A stretch of 64,000 bases of DNA, taken from positions 372,001 to 436,000 of the forward strand of contig SCUI01000010.1 of assembly GCA_004297225.1 (NCBI GenBank), given 5' to 3'. Made by a program: the position numbers and the translations under genes. Positions within the stretch are counted from its first letter, which is position 1. The number at the start of each line of letters is the position of its first letter. Shown piece after piece: positions 30,895-39,601 of the stretch. This DNA is from Lysobacteraceae bacterium. GTDB lineage: Bacteria > Pseudomonadota > Gammaproteobacteria > Xanthomonadales > Xanthomonadaceae. The notes under the pieces are model-generated. The model was given only the letters and a program-made list of their open reading frames with translations. It was not told the DNA's origin and did no database searches.

Positions 30895-32004
30895 TTATGC
30901 CAGATGGATGGCGCCGAGGATGCGGGGGCCGAGGGCGCCGGTGACGGCGGGGAGGTTGCCGGGACGGCCGGCGAGGGTTTCGCGGGCGAGCCAGGCGAAA
31001 CCCATGGCCTCGATGAAATCGGGGTCCACGCCGTGCACGGCGGTCGATTCGACGGCCACGCCCGGCAGCCGCGCGGCGAGGCGCGACAGCAGCAACGGGT
31101 TGTGCACGCCACCACCGCAGACCAGCAGCCGCTGCGGCGTGGCCTGGTGCGCCAGCAACGCCGACGCGACGCTGGCGGCGGTCAGTTCCAGCAGCGTGCG
31201 CTGCACGTCCGCGGGGACCTCGTTGCCGTGCAGTCGCTCCGACAGCCAGTCGAGGTGGAACTGTTCGCGACCGCTGCTCTTGGGTGGCGGATGGTCGAAC
31301 CACGGTTCCGACAGCAGGCGCGCCAGCAATGCCTCGTCGAGCGTGCCACTGGCGGCCCACTTGCCGTCGTGGTCGTAGTGCGCGCCGGTATGGCGCTCGC
31401 ACCACGCGTCCATCAATGCATTTGCCGGGCCGGTGTCGAAGCCAAGGGACGCGCCGATCCCCGCCGGCAGCAGGGTCAGGTTGGCGATGCCGCCGAGGTT
31501 GAGCACCGCGCGCGACTCGCTGGCGTGCGCCAGCAGCGCGGCGTGCAGTCCGGGCAGCAGCGGTGCGCCCTGTCCGCCGGCGGCGACGTCGCGCTGGCGC
31601 AGGCCGTCGACCGTGGTGATGCCGGTGCGTTCGGCGATGGTCGCGCCGTCGCCCAGCTGCATCGTGAACGGCACTTCCGCACGCGGCCGGTGGCGCACGG
31701 TCTGGCCATGCGAGCCGATCGCCTTCACCTGCGCGGCCGGCACCCCGGCCTCGGCCAGCAGGGCGTTGGCGGCATCGGCGAACGCACGCGCGACGCGGAT
31801 GTCGAGCGTGCCCAGCTCATCCAGCGAAGTGCAGTCTCCGCCCTGGCCGATCGCGACCAGTCGCGCGCGCAAGCCGGGATCCCAGCGATAGGTGCGGCCC
31901 AGGCGCAGCAGGCAGTGCGCGGGCGCGTCGTCGTCGCACTCGACCAGCGCCGCGTCGATGCCGTCGGCGCTGGTGCCCGAGATCAGGCCGATGAAGAGGT
32001 TCAA
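30895..32004 (-). CDS. anmK: Anhydro-N-acetylmuramic acid kinase
   Basis: A 369-residue sugar kinase that opens and phosphorylates 1,6-anhydroMurNAc to MurNAc-6-phosphate in peptidoglycan recycling. Visible motifs are the ATP loop [54 protein letters not shown] and [11 protein letters not shown]. Length matches the E. coli enzyme (369). Its ATG overlaps the stop of the mepM-like gene (ATGA), pairing cell-wall cleavage with recycling. Confidence 0.95.
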   Translation of the reverse strand: MNLFIGLISGTSADGIDAALVECDDDAPAHCLLRLGRTYRWDPGLRARLVAIGQGGDCTSLDELGTLDIRVARAFADAANALLAEAGVPAAQVKAIGSHGQTVRHRPRAEVPFTMQLGDGATIAERTGITTVDGLRQRDVAAGGQGAPLLPGLHAALLAHASESRAVLNLGGIANLTLLPAGIGASLGFDTGPANALMDAWCERHTGAHYDHDGKWAASGTLDEALLARLLSEPWFDHPPPKSSGREQFHLDWLSERLHGNEVPADVQRTLLELTAASVASALLAHQATPQRLLVCGGGVHNPLLLSRLAARLPGVAVESTAVHGVDPDFIEAMGFAWLARETLAGRPGNLPAVTGALGPRILGAIHLA

Positions 32005-33416
32005 GCTTTCTTGTCGGCCTTGGGCTCGTCGGCCTTGGCGAAGATCACGTCCTCGACCTGGCGGATCTTCGCCAGCGCCTGGCTGGTCTGCGCGCGGAAC
32101 GCGGCCAGCGCCTGGCCGCGCAGCGGCTCGGGCGGCGGCATGGTCACGGCCAGCGGATTGCGGTGCGCGCCATTGACCCGGAATTCGTAGTGCAGGTGCG
32201 GGCCGGTGGCCAGGCCGCTGCTGCCGACGTAGCCGATCACCGTGCCCTGGCCGATGCGCTGGCCCACGCGCTCCTTGCCGAAGCGGGACATGTGGCCGTA
32301 CAGCGTGGTGTAGCCGCGGCCATGGTCGAGGATCACGGTGCGGCCGTAGCCGCCCTTCCAGCCGACGAAGGCGACCCGGGCGTTGCCCGCCGCCATCACC
32401 GGCGTGCCGGTCGGCGCGGCGAAGTCCACGCCCTGGTGCGCGCGGGTGCGGCCCAGGATCGGGTGCTTGCGCGAGCTGCTGAAGCGCGAGCTGATGCGCG
32501 TGTACTGCACCGGCATGCGGATGAACGCTTTCTTCAGCGGGCGGCCGTCCTGGTCGAAGTACTCGGCCTTGCCGTCGTGGTCGAAGCGGAACGCCAGGTG
32601 CGGCTTGCCGCGGACGGTGAAGGTGGCGGCCTGGATGTCGCCGGTGCGGATCAGTTCGCCCTCGCGCCAGACCTGGTCGACGACCACGCTGTAGCGATCG
32701 CTGGATACCACGTCGGAGCTGAAATCGATGTCGTACTTGAAGATCTCGTCGGTCAGCTGGTTGATCGCCTTGCCCGACAGGCCCTGCCTGCGCGCCGACC
32801 AGAACAGCGACTTGCCGACTTCGCCGCTGACGACGACGGTGCGGATCTCGGTCGGCCGCTCGATCACCCGCTCGTGGACCTCGTCGCCGGCGAGGGTCAG
32901 CTCGACCCTGTGCGTCTCGTCGCGGTCGTAGCGCAGGCCGCGCAGCTGGTGGTTGGCGGTGATGTCGAAGCCGAGGACGTCGCCCGGACGCAGGCGCGCG
33001 AGCGCGGCGCGCGTGTCCTTGTCCTCCAGCAGCAGGTGCATCGTGCTGCTGGGCAGGTCGAGGTCCTCGAACAGGCTGCCCAGCGTCTGGCCGCTTTCAA
33101 CGGTGACCAGCTGCCAGGTATCGACCACGTTGCGGTACCGCGAGACCGGCAATGCGGGCAGCGCGAGGGCGAGGGTGGTGCGCGGCCCCTTCAGCGCGGC
33201 ATGGAGCGGATCCATTGCGGGGGTGGAGAAGGCCGGCACGATCGCGGCCAGCAGCGCACCCAGGGTGGCGAACAGGCTGGCGTGGGCCCATTGGCGACGG
33301 GTCCAGCGACCATTGAAGGAGGGAAGATGGCGGGCCAGCACCTTCCGGTGCAGGGCGGCTTCGCGTACTTTTTCCAGGCGCGCGCGGCGGCTGCTCCTGC
33401 TTTCGGGCGTGCTCAT
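32001..33416 (-). CDS. M23 peptidoglycan DD-endopeptidase, MepM-like
   Basis: A 471-residue inner-membrane-anchored murein endopeptidase. After a basic cytosolic segment there is one membrane helix (about 48-66), an OapA/LysM-like region ([22 protein letters not shown]), and a C-terminal LytM domain with complete zinc ligands HQGVDFAAP and HLHYEF plus GHMSRF. Both ligand motifs are intact, unlike the EnvC protein at 41164. Such enzymes cleave D-Ala-meso-DAP cross-links to let the wall grow. A good sigma70-type promoter lies at 33476-33504. It is translationally coupled to anmK. Confidence 0.9.
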   Translation of the reverse strand: MSTPESRSSRRARLEKVREAALHRKVLARHLPSFNGRWTRRQWAHASLFATLGALLAAIVPAFSTPAMDPLHAALKGPRTTLALALPALPVSRYRNVVDTWQLVTVESGQTLGSLFEDLDLPSSTMHLLLEDKDTRAALARLRPGDVLGFDITANHQLRGLRYDRDETHRVELTLAGDEVHERVIERPTEIRTVVVSGEVGKSLFWSARRQGLSGKAINQLTDEIFKYDIDFSSDVVSSDRYSVVVDQVWREGELIRTGDIQAATFTVRGKPHLAFRFDHDGKAEYFDQDGRPLKKAFIRMPVQYTRISSRFSSSRKHPILGRTRAHQGVDFAAPTGTPVMAAGNARVAFVGWKGGYGRTVILDHGRGYTTLYGHMSRFGKERVGQRIGQGTVIGYVGSSGLATGPHLHYEFRVNGAHRNPLAVTMPPPEPLRGQALAAFRAQTSQALAKIRQVEDVIFAKADEPKADKKA

Positions 33417-33475
33417 GCGCTCTGGCTCATCAGATCAGTCCCCCGCCCGACGTGATGGACGCGTTGAAGGCGGTT

Positions 33476-33504
33476 ACCATAATCACGCGAAATCGACGCG
33501 TCAA
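33476..33504 (-). promoter_or_regulatory. Predicted sigma70-type promoter for mepM-like/anmK
   Basis: On the minus strand TTGACG (33504-33499) and TATGGT (33481-33476) are separated by 17 bases, about 60 bases upstream of the mepM-like ATG. This is the best promoter-like match I found in the window. The same gap (33417-33616) also serves the rightward tyrS, for which TTGACG at about 33526 is present without a clear -10. Confidence 0.55.
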
Positions 33505-33616
33505 ACCCTTGATGGGGCAGGTTTTTTGACGTGAGTACCCGCTTAACCACCCTTTAACCCGCAATCTTGATTGGCGTCACGCTTTTTGTGCAGCGCGGCA
33601 GCCGCCGGAACCGCCC

Positions 33617-34837
33617 GTGACCACCCCAGACGACACCGCCGCCGCCCTGGCCCAGATCGCCCGCGGGGCCGACGAGCTGCTCAAGCGCGAGGAGCTGGAG
33701 GCCCGGCTCAAGTCCGGCAAGCCGTTGCGGGTCAAGGCCGGGTTCGACCCCACCGCCCCCGACCTGCACCTGGGCCATACGGTCCTGCTCAACAAGCTGC
33801 GCCAGTTCCAGGACCTCGGCCACCAGGTCATCTTCCTGGTCGGCGACTTCACCGGGATGATCGGCGACCCGACCGGCAAGAACGCCACCCGCAAGCCGCT
33901 GACGCGCGAGGACGTGCTCGCGAACGCGAAGACCTACGAGGCGCAGGTGTTCAAGGTCCTGGACCGCGAGCGCACCGAGGTCCGCTTCAACAGCGAGTGG
34001 TTCGGGAAGATGTCCGCGGCGGACATGATCCGGCTGGCGGGCCAGCACACGGTCGCGCGGATGCTCGAGCGCGACGACTTCGCCAAGCGCTACGCCGCGC
34101 AGCAGCCGATCGCGATCCATGAATTCCTGTATCCGCTGGTGCAGGGCTACGACTCGGTGGCGCTGCGGGCCGACGTCGAGCTCGGCGGCACCGACCAGAA
34201 GTTCAACCTGCTGATGGGCCGCGGCCTGCAGGAGCACTACGGGCAGAAGCCGCAGGTGGTGCTGACCATGCCGCTGCTCGAGGGCCTGGACGGCGTGCAG
34301 AAGATGTCCAAGTCGCTGGGCAACTACATCGGCATCGACGAGCCGGCGATCGACATCGTGACCAAGGCGATGAAGATCGGCGACGAGCTGATGTGGCGCT
34401 GGATCGAGCTGCTGAGCTTCGACATCGGCATCGAGGAGGCGGCACGCCTGAAGCTCGAAATCGCGGCGGGGCAGTTGAACCCGCGCGACGTCAAGCTCCG
34501 GCTGGCGCGCGAACTCGCGGCGCGCTTCCACGGCGAAACCGCGGCCGAGCAGGCGGTCGCCGGCTGGAACGCCGCGGTGCGCGGCGAGGGCGATACCGCG
34601 ACGTTACCGCTGCAGGACGTATTGGTGCCGGCCGAGGGGCTGCGCATCGCCGCCTTGCTCGTGGCCGCGGGCTTGGCGCCGAGCAACTCCGAGGCCAATC
34701 GCAAGCTGAAGGAGCGCGCGGTGCGCGTGGACGGCGAGGTGCTGGAAGACGCCCAGCGCGTGTTCGCGCCGGGCTTCGAGGGTGTGCTGGCGATCGGGAA
34801 GCGCAACTTCGCGCGGGTGCGGCTGCTCGCCGGCTGA
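33617..34837 (+). CDS. tyrS: Tyrosine-tRNA ligase
   Basis: A 406-residue class I synthetase. The HIGH-type motif is HLGHTVLL near residue 53, the KMSKS motif is present as KMSKSLG near 235, and a C-terminal S4 RNA-binding domain ([21 protein letters not shown]) follows. The sequence [11 protein letters not shown] and the length fit the TyrZ-like branch found in many gammaproteobacteria rather than E. coli TyrS (424). The start is GTG 33617, the first codon after a 200-base divergent gap. Confidence 0.95.
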   Translation: MTTPDDTAAALAQIARGADELLKREELEARLKSGKPLRVKAGFDPTAPDLHLGHTVLLNKLRQFQDLGHQVIFLVGDFTGMIGDPTGKNATRKPLTREDVLANAKTYEAQVFKVLDRERTEVRFNSEWFGKMSAADMIRLAGQHTVARMLERDDFAKRYAAQQPIAIHEFLYPLVQGYDSVALRADVELGGTDQKFNLLMGRGLQEHYGQKPQVVLTMPLLEGLDGVQKMSKSLGNYIGIDEPAIDIVTKAMKIGDELMWRWIELLSFDIGIEEAARLKLEIAAGQLNPRDVKLRLARELAARFHGETAAEQAVAGWNAAVRGEGDTATLPLQDVLVPAEGLRIAALLVAAGLAPSNSEANRKLKERAVRVDGEVLEDAQRVFAPGFEGVLAIGKRNFARVRLLAG

Positions 34838-34863
34838 ATGCGAAGACGCGGCCATGACGCGCG

Positions 34864-34882
34864 TCCCCGCATCGTGCGGGGA
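34864..34882 (+). promoter_or_regulatory. Hairpin over the ribosome site of the MgtC-like gene
   Basis: TCCCCGCA and TGCGGGGA form an 8-base perfect stem with a TCG loop; the last A is the first base of the ATG at 34882. The only Shine-Dalgarno-like purines (GCGGGG) are in the stem, so the hairpin could restrict initiation. It could equally be a weak 3' hairpin for tyrS. Confidence 0.4.
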
Positions 34883-35391
34883 TGGACGCCTGGCTCGCCA
34901 CCTTCACCGAACACGCCTGGGAACCGCAGCTGGTCGTGCTGCTGTCGACGGCCTACGCGATGCTGCTGGGCGGCGTCATCGGCTTCGAGCGCGAACTGAA
35001 GGATCGGCCCGCCGGGTTCCGCACCCACATGCTGGTCGCCGGCGCCGCGGCGCTGCTGGTGGGGCTGGGCGACCTCATCGCCAACCATTTCGCCGCGCAG
35101 CACTCGCAGCAGATCCTGCGCATCGACCCGATCCGCCTGATCGAGGCCGTCGTCACCGCGGTTGGCTTCCTCGGCGCAGGCGCGATCTTCCGCCGCGCGG
35201 GCGGCAACAGCGTCGCCGGGCTGACCACGGCAGCCTCGCTACTGATGGTCGCGACGATCGGCATCGCCGCCGGACTGCACGCGCAGATGTTGGCGCTCGG
35301 CGCCACCGTGATCACGCTGGCCGTGCTGGTGGTGCTGGCGTGGGTGGAGCGCCGCGCGGGGACGCGGAAGGAAGAGCGGCGTCGCGCCTGA
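34882..35391 (+). CDS. MgtC/SapB family membrane protein
   Basis: A 169-residue integral membrane protein with four to five helices. The conserved start LLGGVIGFERELKDRPAGFRTHMLVAGAAALL and the ETVVTAVGFLGAGAIFR-type block (here EAVVTAVGFLGAGAIFRR) define the family. MgtC in pathogens helps growth in low magnesium by inhibiting the F-type ATP synthase, but this short form lacks the soluble C-terminal domain of MgtC and is closer to SapB-type proteins of unknown role. A hairpin overlaps its start signal. Confidence 0.85.
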   Translation: MDAWLATFTEHAWEPQLVVLLSTAYAMLLGGVIGFERELKDRPAGFRTHMLVAGAAALLVGLGDLIANHFAAQHSQQILRIDPIRLIEAVVTAVGFLGAGAIFRRAGGNSVAGLTTAASLLMVATIGIAAGLHAQMLALGATVITLAVLVVLAWVERRAGTRKEERRRA

Positions 35392-35393
35392 GG

Positions 35394-36557
35394 TTAGCGG
35401 GCGTCGAGAATCAGCTTGCGCGAGTCTTCATCAGCTGGGAGCCAGTCGGGCGGCGGTGGCCAGAGGCCTTGTTCGAGTAGCTGCGACTGGAAAAAGTCGA
35501 CCTCGCCCTGGGCCCAGATGCGCGCTCCGCTTCCCAGCGGAAATCGCACGAACGGCATTTTCCGCAGGAGCCACAGAAGCTGGCGGTATTGTTCCTGGCG
35601 GAAGCGAGACGTCTCGCTCCGGCCGAGCAACGGGATCAAGAGGCGCAATGCCCGTAACTGGTCGGAAATCGTGGGCTGATCCGCGAGCCGGGCCAGCACG
35701 GAGATGCAATCCATGCGCCTGGATGGCGCAAGCCGATGGCCCTCGCCATCCGTGCAGGCTTCGCGCAGCCCGTACCCCGGGATGGCCACGGCAAGTTCCG
35801 AACCATGAGCGGCGAGGTCGGCGTATTCCGCTGGCGTCATGGGTTCACCCGATATCTCCTGCGACTGGTTGGCGATGTGCGGCCAGCAGCGTGGCGACGG
35901 GGGCAGTTCGAGCAGGATGGCATAGAGCCGGGTGTAGGTGCCCCCGCGGCGCATGTCGAACACCGGCGATCGGGCCGCACGCGCGAGGGCGTATTCCTGC
36001 GTGGCCTCATCCCGCACGTGCAATGCGGAATCCATCAGCGCAAGCCATGCCGCGCCGTTGTTTCCGTCCACCACTACCAGATGGCGCGCGCGGGCAAGCT
36101 GGTCGCACCCGCGCGCGCGTGGGCAATGTTCCCAGGACACCCATGCCGCAGCGACATCGTGGGGCCATCGCAGCGTCAACCGGCCGAACAGCTCGTGGTG
36201 GCTCAACTCCCGATCCGCGAGCTCGCGCATGAGCGCTTGCGCGATGTCGGCGTCGGGCGTCGCGGCCGGTGGTTGACGGGTGACCCAGTTCGCGAACTCG
36301 CGTCGTTGTTCGGCGTCGCAGTTCGGGACTTTGGTCCGGGACTCGAGTCGACGGTGCGCACTGGGAGTTGCGTTCGCCCCAGGTGGGTGAAGAGGAAGCA
36401 AGAGCCCGGCCCCGTTCGATTGCGTGACCGCAATGTCCTGTACCCGCGGCTGGTACAGAGACGCGCCCTGCGGCCGCTCCGGCCAGATTCTCCAGGCAAG
36501 CAACAGCGCGAGCAGTACGACCCCGCCCAACATTCCCCTTGTTGCGCGCTTCCCCAA
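35394..36557 (-). CDS. Membrane-anchored hypothetical protein
   Basis: A 387-residue protein I do not recognise. One N-terminal membrane helix (GMLGGVVLLALLLAWRIW) is followed by a large periplasmic domain with six cysteines (for example in NCDAEQRREF, HCPRARGCDQL, REACTDGEGH and RRMDCISVL). The middle is helical with TPR-like spacing (AWLALMDSALHVRDEATQEYALARAARS). Base use looks slightly poorer in GC than its neighbours. It is convergent with the MgtC-like gene (2-base gap) and lies 7 bases after the MAPEG gene on the same strand. Confidence 0.6.
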   Translation of the reverse strand: MGKRATRGMLGGVVLLALLLAWRIWPERPQGASLYQPRVQDIAVTQSNGAGLLLPLHPPGANATPSAHRRLESRTKVPNCDAEQRREFANWVTRQPPAATPDADIAQALMRELADRELSHHELFGRLTLRWPHDVAAAWVSWEHCPRARGCDQLARARHLVVVDGNNGAAWLALMDSALHVRDEATQEYALARAARSPVFDMRRGGTYTRLYAILLELPPSPRCWPHIANQSQEISGEPMTPAEYADLAAHGSELAVAIPGYGLREACTDGEGHRLAPSRRMDCISVLARLADQPTISDQLRALRLLIPLLGRSETSRFRQEQYRQLLWLLRKMPFVRFPLGSGARIWAQGEVDFFQSQLLEQGLWPPPPDWLPADEDSRKLILDAR

Positions 36558-36564
36558 GCGTGGA

Positions 36565-36954
36565 TCAGGCGATGCGCATCGCCGCCGCCACCATGAGCCA
36601 GGCGACGCAGACGAAGCCGCCGAGCCAGGCGAGGCTGCGCAGCCAGTGCAGGGCGGTCAGGTAGAACAGGCCATGCACGATGCGGAAGCCGACGAAGGCC
36701 AGCGCCAGCGCCTGGATCAGCGCAGTCGGCACGCCGGCCGCCTGCGCCATCAACACGCCGGCGGCGAACGGGGCGAAGGCCTCGAAGGCGTTGAGGTGCG
36801 CGGCGTAGGCGCGCTGCACGCGCGGGTCCTCCTGCCGCGCGACCCACTGCCGCGGGTCGCGATTGTTGTAGCGCGGGCCGCTGCGCTTGGCGATGACGAC
36901 CCAGGCGTAAGGCAAGAGTGCGGAAGCCAGGATGCACCAGTACGCGATCGACAT
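36565..36954 (-). CDS. MAPEG family membrane protein
   Basis: A 129-residue protein with four predicted membrane helices. The pattern NRDPRQWVARQEDPRVQRAYAAHLNAFEAFAPFAAGVLMA fits the MAPEG family, whose eukaryotic members act on eicosanoids and glutathione; most bacterial members have no known substrate. A SMAG-like element lies between its start and the M28 peptidase gene upstream on the same strand. Confidence 0.8.
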   Translation of the reverse strand: MSIAYWCILASALLPYAWVVIAKRSGPRYNNRDPRQWVARQEDPRVQRAYAAHLNAFEAFAPFAAGVLMAQAAGVPTALIQALALAFVGFRIVHGLFYLTALHWLRSLAWLGGFVCVAWLMVAAAMRIA

Positions 36955-36972
36955 GACGTTCCCCCAAGGACG

Positions 36973-36995
36973 AGCCGACCATGGGTCGGCTCTAC
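36973..36995 (-). repeat. SMAG-like GTAG palindrome
   Basis: Read on the minus strand: GTAG, then AGCCGACC-CA-TGGTCGGCT. It separates the end of the M28 peptidase gene from the MAPEG start and could act as a 3' hairpin for the peptidase message. Confidence 0.8.
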
Positions 36996-37002
36996 GGATC
37001 GG

Positions 37003-38709
37003 TTAAGGCTTGGCAAGTGCCGCGTCGCGCGCGGCCTTGAACGGGTTGCCCTCGTACCAGCTCGGCCACTGTTCCGAACCGGCCAGTTCCTGGCCGATGG
37101 TGTAGAGCGCGGTCAGGTCCTCGACCGTGCCGTCCAGCTTCCAGGTCTTCGCGTCGTACTCGTCGGCGGGGCTGTGGTAACGCTGCTCGTTGTACTCGCG
37201 CGATGCCGCTTCGCCCGCGGCCTTGCCGCCTTCCAGCAGGTCCTCGCCGCCGTCCACGTAGAGCGCCGGCACGCCGGCCTTGGCGAAGTTGAAATGATCG
37301 GAGCGGAAGTAACCGCCGGCTTCCGGATGCGCTTCCTCGTGCAGCACACGGCCCTGGGTATCGGCAACCTTCTTCAGCATGTCCTCGAGCTCGCTGCTGC
37401 CCATGCCGACCACGGTGTAGTCGCGGCTGCGTCCGTACACGCTCATCGCGTCGATGTTGAACACCGCCACGGTCTTGTCCAGCGGCACCGAGGGATGGGC
37501 GACGTAGTACTGCGAGCCGAGCAGGCCGGATTCCTCCAGCGTCACCGCCAGGAACACGACCGAGCGCTCCGGCTTCTGCGCCTGGTGGGCGAAGGCCTCG
37601 GCGACCTCGAGCACGCCGGCGACGCCGGTCGCGTTGTCCACCGCGCCGTTGTAGATCACGTCGGCGTCGGGCTTGGCCGGGTCGGGCTCGTGCTTGCCGA
37701 GGTGATCCCAGTGCGCCATGTACAGCACGGCTTCATCGGGGCGCGCGCTGCCCGGCAGCATGCCGACGACGTTGCGCGAGGAGGTCTCGCTGATCGTGCT
37801 CTTCAGGTCCAGCGAGGCGGTCGCCTCCAGCGGCACGGCCTTGAAGCCGCGCTTGTTGGCGGCCGCGCGCAGCTTGTCCAGGTCCAGGCCGGCGTCGGCG
37901 AACAGCGATTTCGCCGCCTCGCCGCTGATCCAGCCCTGCGCCGGCAGGCGCGGCGCCGGGTCGCTGGATGCGGGCAGGTCGTACTGCGTGCCCGACCAGG
38001 AATTGCGCACCACGTCCCAGCCGTAGGACGCGCCGGGCGTGTCGTGGATCACCAGCGCGGCGGCGGCGCCCTTGCGCGCGGCTTCCTCGAACTTGTAAGT
38101 CCAGCGCCCGTAGTAGGTCATGCGCTTGCCTTCGAACAGCGAGGCGTCGTCGGCATGGAAGCCGGGGTCGTTGACCAGGATCAGCACGGTCTTGCCCTTG
38201 ACGTCGACGCCGGCGTAGTCGTTCCACTGCTGCTCCGGCGCGTCGACGCCGTAGCCGACGAACACCAGGCCGCTGTCGGCGATCTTCACCTCCTCCTTGC
38301 CGGTGCGGGTGCCGATCACCATGTCGTCACCGAACGCGAGGTCGCGCGGCTGGCCGTCGACGGTGAGGCGAAGCACGGTGGACTCGTCGGCGGTGGTCTC
38401 GACCATCGGCACGGTCTGGTACCAGTCGCCGTTGTTGCCGGGCTGCAGGCCGATGCGTTGCATCTGCGCCTTGATGTACTCGACCGTCTTCTGCTCGCCG
38501 GCGGTGCCCGGGCCGCGGCCCTCGAACTCGTCGGAGGCGAGGCGCTCGACGTGCGCGGCCAGGTCGCCAGCCGTGATCGCGGGCTCGAAGGCGTGGCCGG
38601 TGTCGCTGGCCGCGGGCGCCGCGGTGGTATCGCTCGCGGCGGGCTCGCTGTCGGGCTGGCAGGCTGCCAGCGCCAGCGCGGCGAACAGGCTGGGAATGAG
38701 TCGTTGCAT
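37003..38709 (-). CDS. M28-family lipoprotein aminopeptidase with PA domain
   Basis: A 568-residue predicted lipoprotein: lipobox LALAAC with the lipidated cysteine at 17. After a PA-type insert (about 140-280, including VYVGYGVDAPE-like text), the M28 zinc core follows: AHWDHLGKHEPD (His), NGAVDNATGVAGVLEVAEAF (bridging Asp), VTLEESGLLGS (catalytic and metal Glu), NIDAMSVYG (Asp) and RSDHFNFAKAGVPALY (His). It should remove N-terminal amino acids from peptides outside the inner membrane. A perfect 10-bp hairpin contains its Shine-Dalgarno sequence (38711-38735). Confidence 0.93.
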   Translation of the reverse strand: MQRLIPSLFAALALAACQPDSEPAASDTTAAPAASDTGHAFEPAITAGDLAAHVERLASDEFEGRGPGTAGEQKTVEYIKAQMQRIGLQPGNNGDWYQTVPMVETTADESTVLRLTVDGQPRDLAFGDDMVIGTRTGKEEVKIADSGLVFVGYGVDAPEQQWNDYAGVDVKGKTVLILVNDPGFHADDASLFEGKRMTYYGRWTYKFEEAARKGAAAALVIHDTPGASYGWDVVRNSWSGTQYDLPASSDPAPRLPAQGWISGEAAKSLFADAGLDLDKLRAAANKRGFKAVPLEATASLDLKSTISETSSRNVVGMLPGSARPDEAVLYMAHWDHLGKHEPDPAKPDADVIYNGAVDNATGVAGVLEVAEAFAHQAQKPERSVVFLAVTLEESGLLGSQYYVAHPSVPLDKTVAVFNIDAMSVYGRSRDYTVVGMGSSELEDMLKKVADTQGRVLHEEAHPEAGGYFRSDHFNFAKAGVPALYVDGGEDLLEGGKAAGEAASREYNEQRYHSPADEYDAKTWKLDGTVEDLTALYTIGQELAGSEQWPSWYEGNPFKAARDAALAKP

Positions 38710-38710
38710 C

Positions 38711-38735
38711 GGGCCTTTCCTGGGTGGAAAGGCCC
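38711..38735 (-). promoter_or_regulatory. Perfect hairpin enclosing the Shine-Dalgarno of the M28 peptidase gene
   Basis: On the minus strand GGGCCTTTCC and GGAAAGGCCC form a 10-bp perfect stem with a 5-base loop. The 3' arm contains the AGGAAAGG ribosome site, and the stem ends one base before the ATG at 38709, so the folded RNA would hide the start signal. It may be a thermosensor, a protein site or a residual upstream terminator; it lacks a T-tract. Confidence 0.6.
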
Positions 38736-38746
38736 GATCGTAGCCC

Positions 38747-38769
38747 AGCCGACCATCGGTCGGCTCTAC
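38747..38769 (-). repeat. SMAG-like GTAG palindrome
   Basis: Minus-strand reading: GTAG, then AGCCGACC-GA-TGGTCGGCT. It lies just after the stop of the TVNGSI-repeat gene and before the hairpin in the M28 leader, all in the same transcript direction. Confidence 0.8.
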
Positions 38770-38773
38770 GGGA

Positions 38774-39454
38774 TCAATTTTCGGGCGGCGTCGGCGTCGA
38801 GAAGGCGATCGGGGTGGCGCCGGTCACCTTGCCCACGCGCGCGCTGTCGTGCACGTAGAGCTTGACCTCGTATTGGAACACCAGCGGGCCTTCGACCACC
38901 GCGTCCGGGCCGATCACGATGCGCGGCGGCTGCTTCTTGCCGAAACTGATGTTCCAGCCGCCGTTGTCGGGCTTCTCGACGTGGATGCCGCCCTTGACGT
39001 GCGAACCGATGCCGACGGTGATGTCGCCGCGCACGGTCTCGATGTCGCCGGCCAGGTCGGTGTCGACGATGCCGATGGCGCCGTTGACGGTGGCGATGTC
39101 GTCGCCGACGCTGCTGCCGCGATCGACGAACACCGAGCCGTTGACGGTTTCCACGCCGCCGGCGATCTTCGCCCGCTCGCCCACGCGGATGCTGCCGTTG
39201 ACGGTCTCCAGGCTCCGGGCCTGGACGTCGTCGCCGCCCTTGATGCTGCCGTTGACGGTGCTGGCGTCCTCGAGGCGGGCGCCGTCCTCGAGGCGGATGC
39301 TGCCGTTGACGGTCTCCAGGTCACCGTACAGCTGGCCGGCCTCGGCGGTGATGCTGCCGTTGACCTTGTCGATGCTCTGCTGGGCAAAGGCGGGGTTGGC
39401 CGCGAGCGCAATCAGCGCAGCGGCGGTGGCGGTGGCAAGGCGGGTGCGGGTCAT
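38774..39454 (-). CDS. Exported repeat protein with TVNGSI units (DUF4097-like)
   Basis: A 226-residue exported protein. After a signal peptide (ending NPAFA) come seven repeats of 18-19 residues, each starting with a version of TVNGSI (KVNGSI, TVNGSI three times, TVNGSV, TVNGAI, TVRGDI) followed by an acidic turn. This pattern suggests a right-handed beta-solenoid like DUF4097/polymer-forming proteins. The C-terminus has VVEGPLVFQYEVKLYVHDSARVG. No enzyme motif is visible; a surface or periplasmic structural role is only a guess. Confidence 0.75.
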   Translation of the reverse strand: MTRTRLATATAAALIALAANPAFAQQSIDKVNGSITAEAGQLYGDLETVNGSIRLEDGARLEDASTVNGSIKGGDDVQARSLETVNGSIRVGERAKIAGGVETVNGSVFVDRGSSVGDDIATVNGAIGIVDTDLAGDIETVRGDITVGIGSHVKGGIHVEKPDNGGWNISFGKKQPPRIVIGPDAVVEGPLVFQYEVKLYVHDSARVGKVTGATPIAFSTPTPPEN

Positions 39455-39601
39455 GTCCGGGGGTCCCTGGCGCGTTGAGGTGGTTCCGGAAGGGATGCGG
39501 CCGGGGCGGCTTCGGTTTAAGCGCCGCGTGGACGCGGTGCAAGCTTGCGCCCGGAGGGGCTTCGCTACAATCGGGTGCCCACCACAGACAGGCCGCCTGC
39601 C

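Noticed and set aside
38914-39411. DNA repeats of the TVNGSI gene as a possible CRISPR or satellite array
   Set aside because: The repeats are in frame, diverged at wobble positions and translate to one repeat protein.
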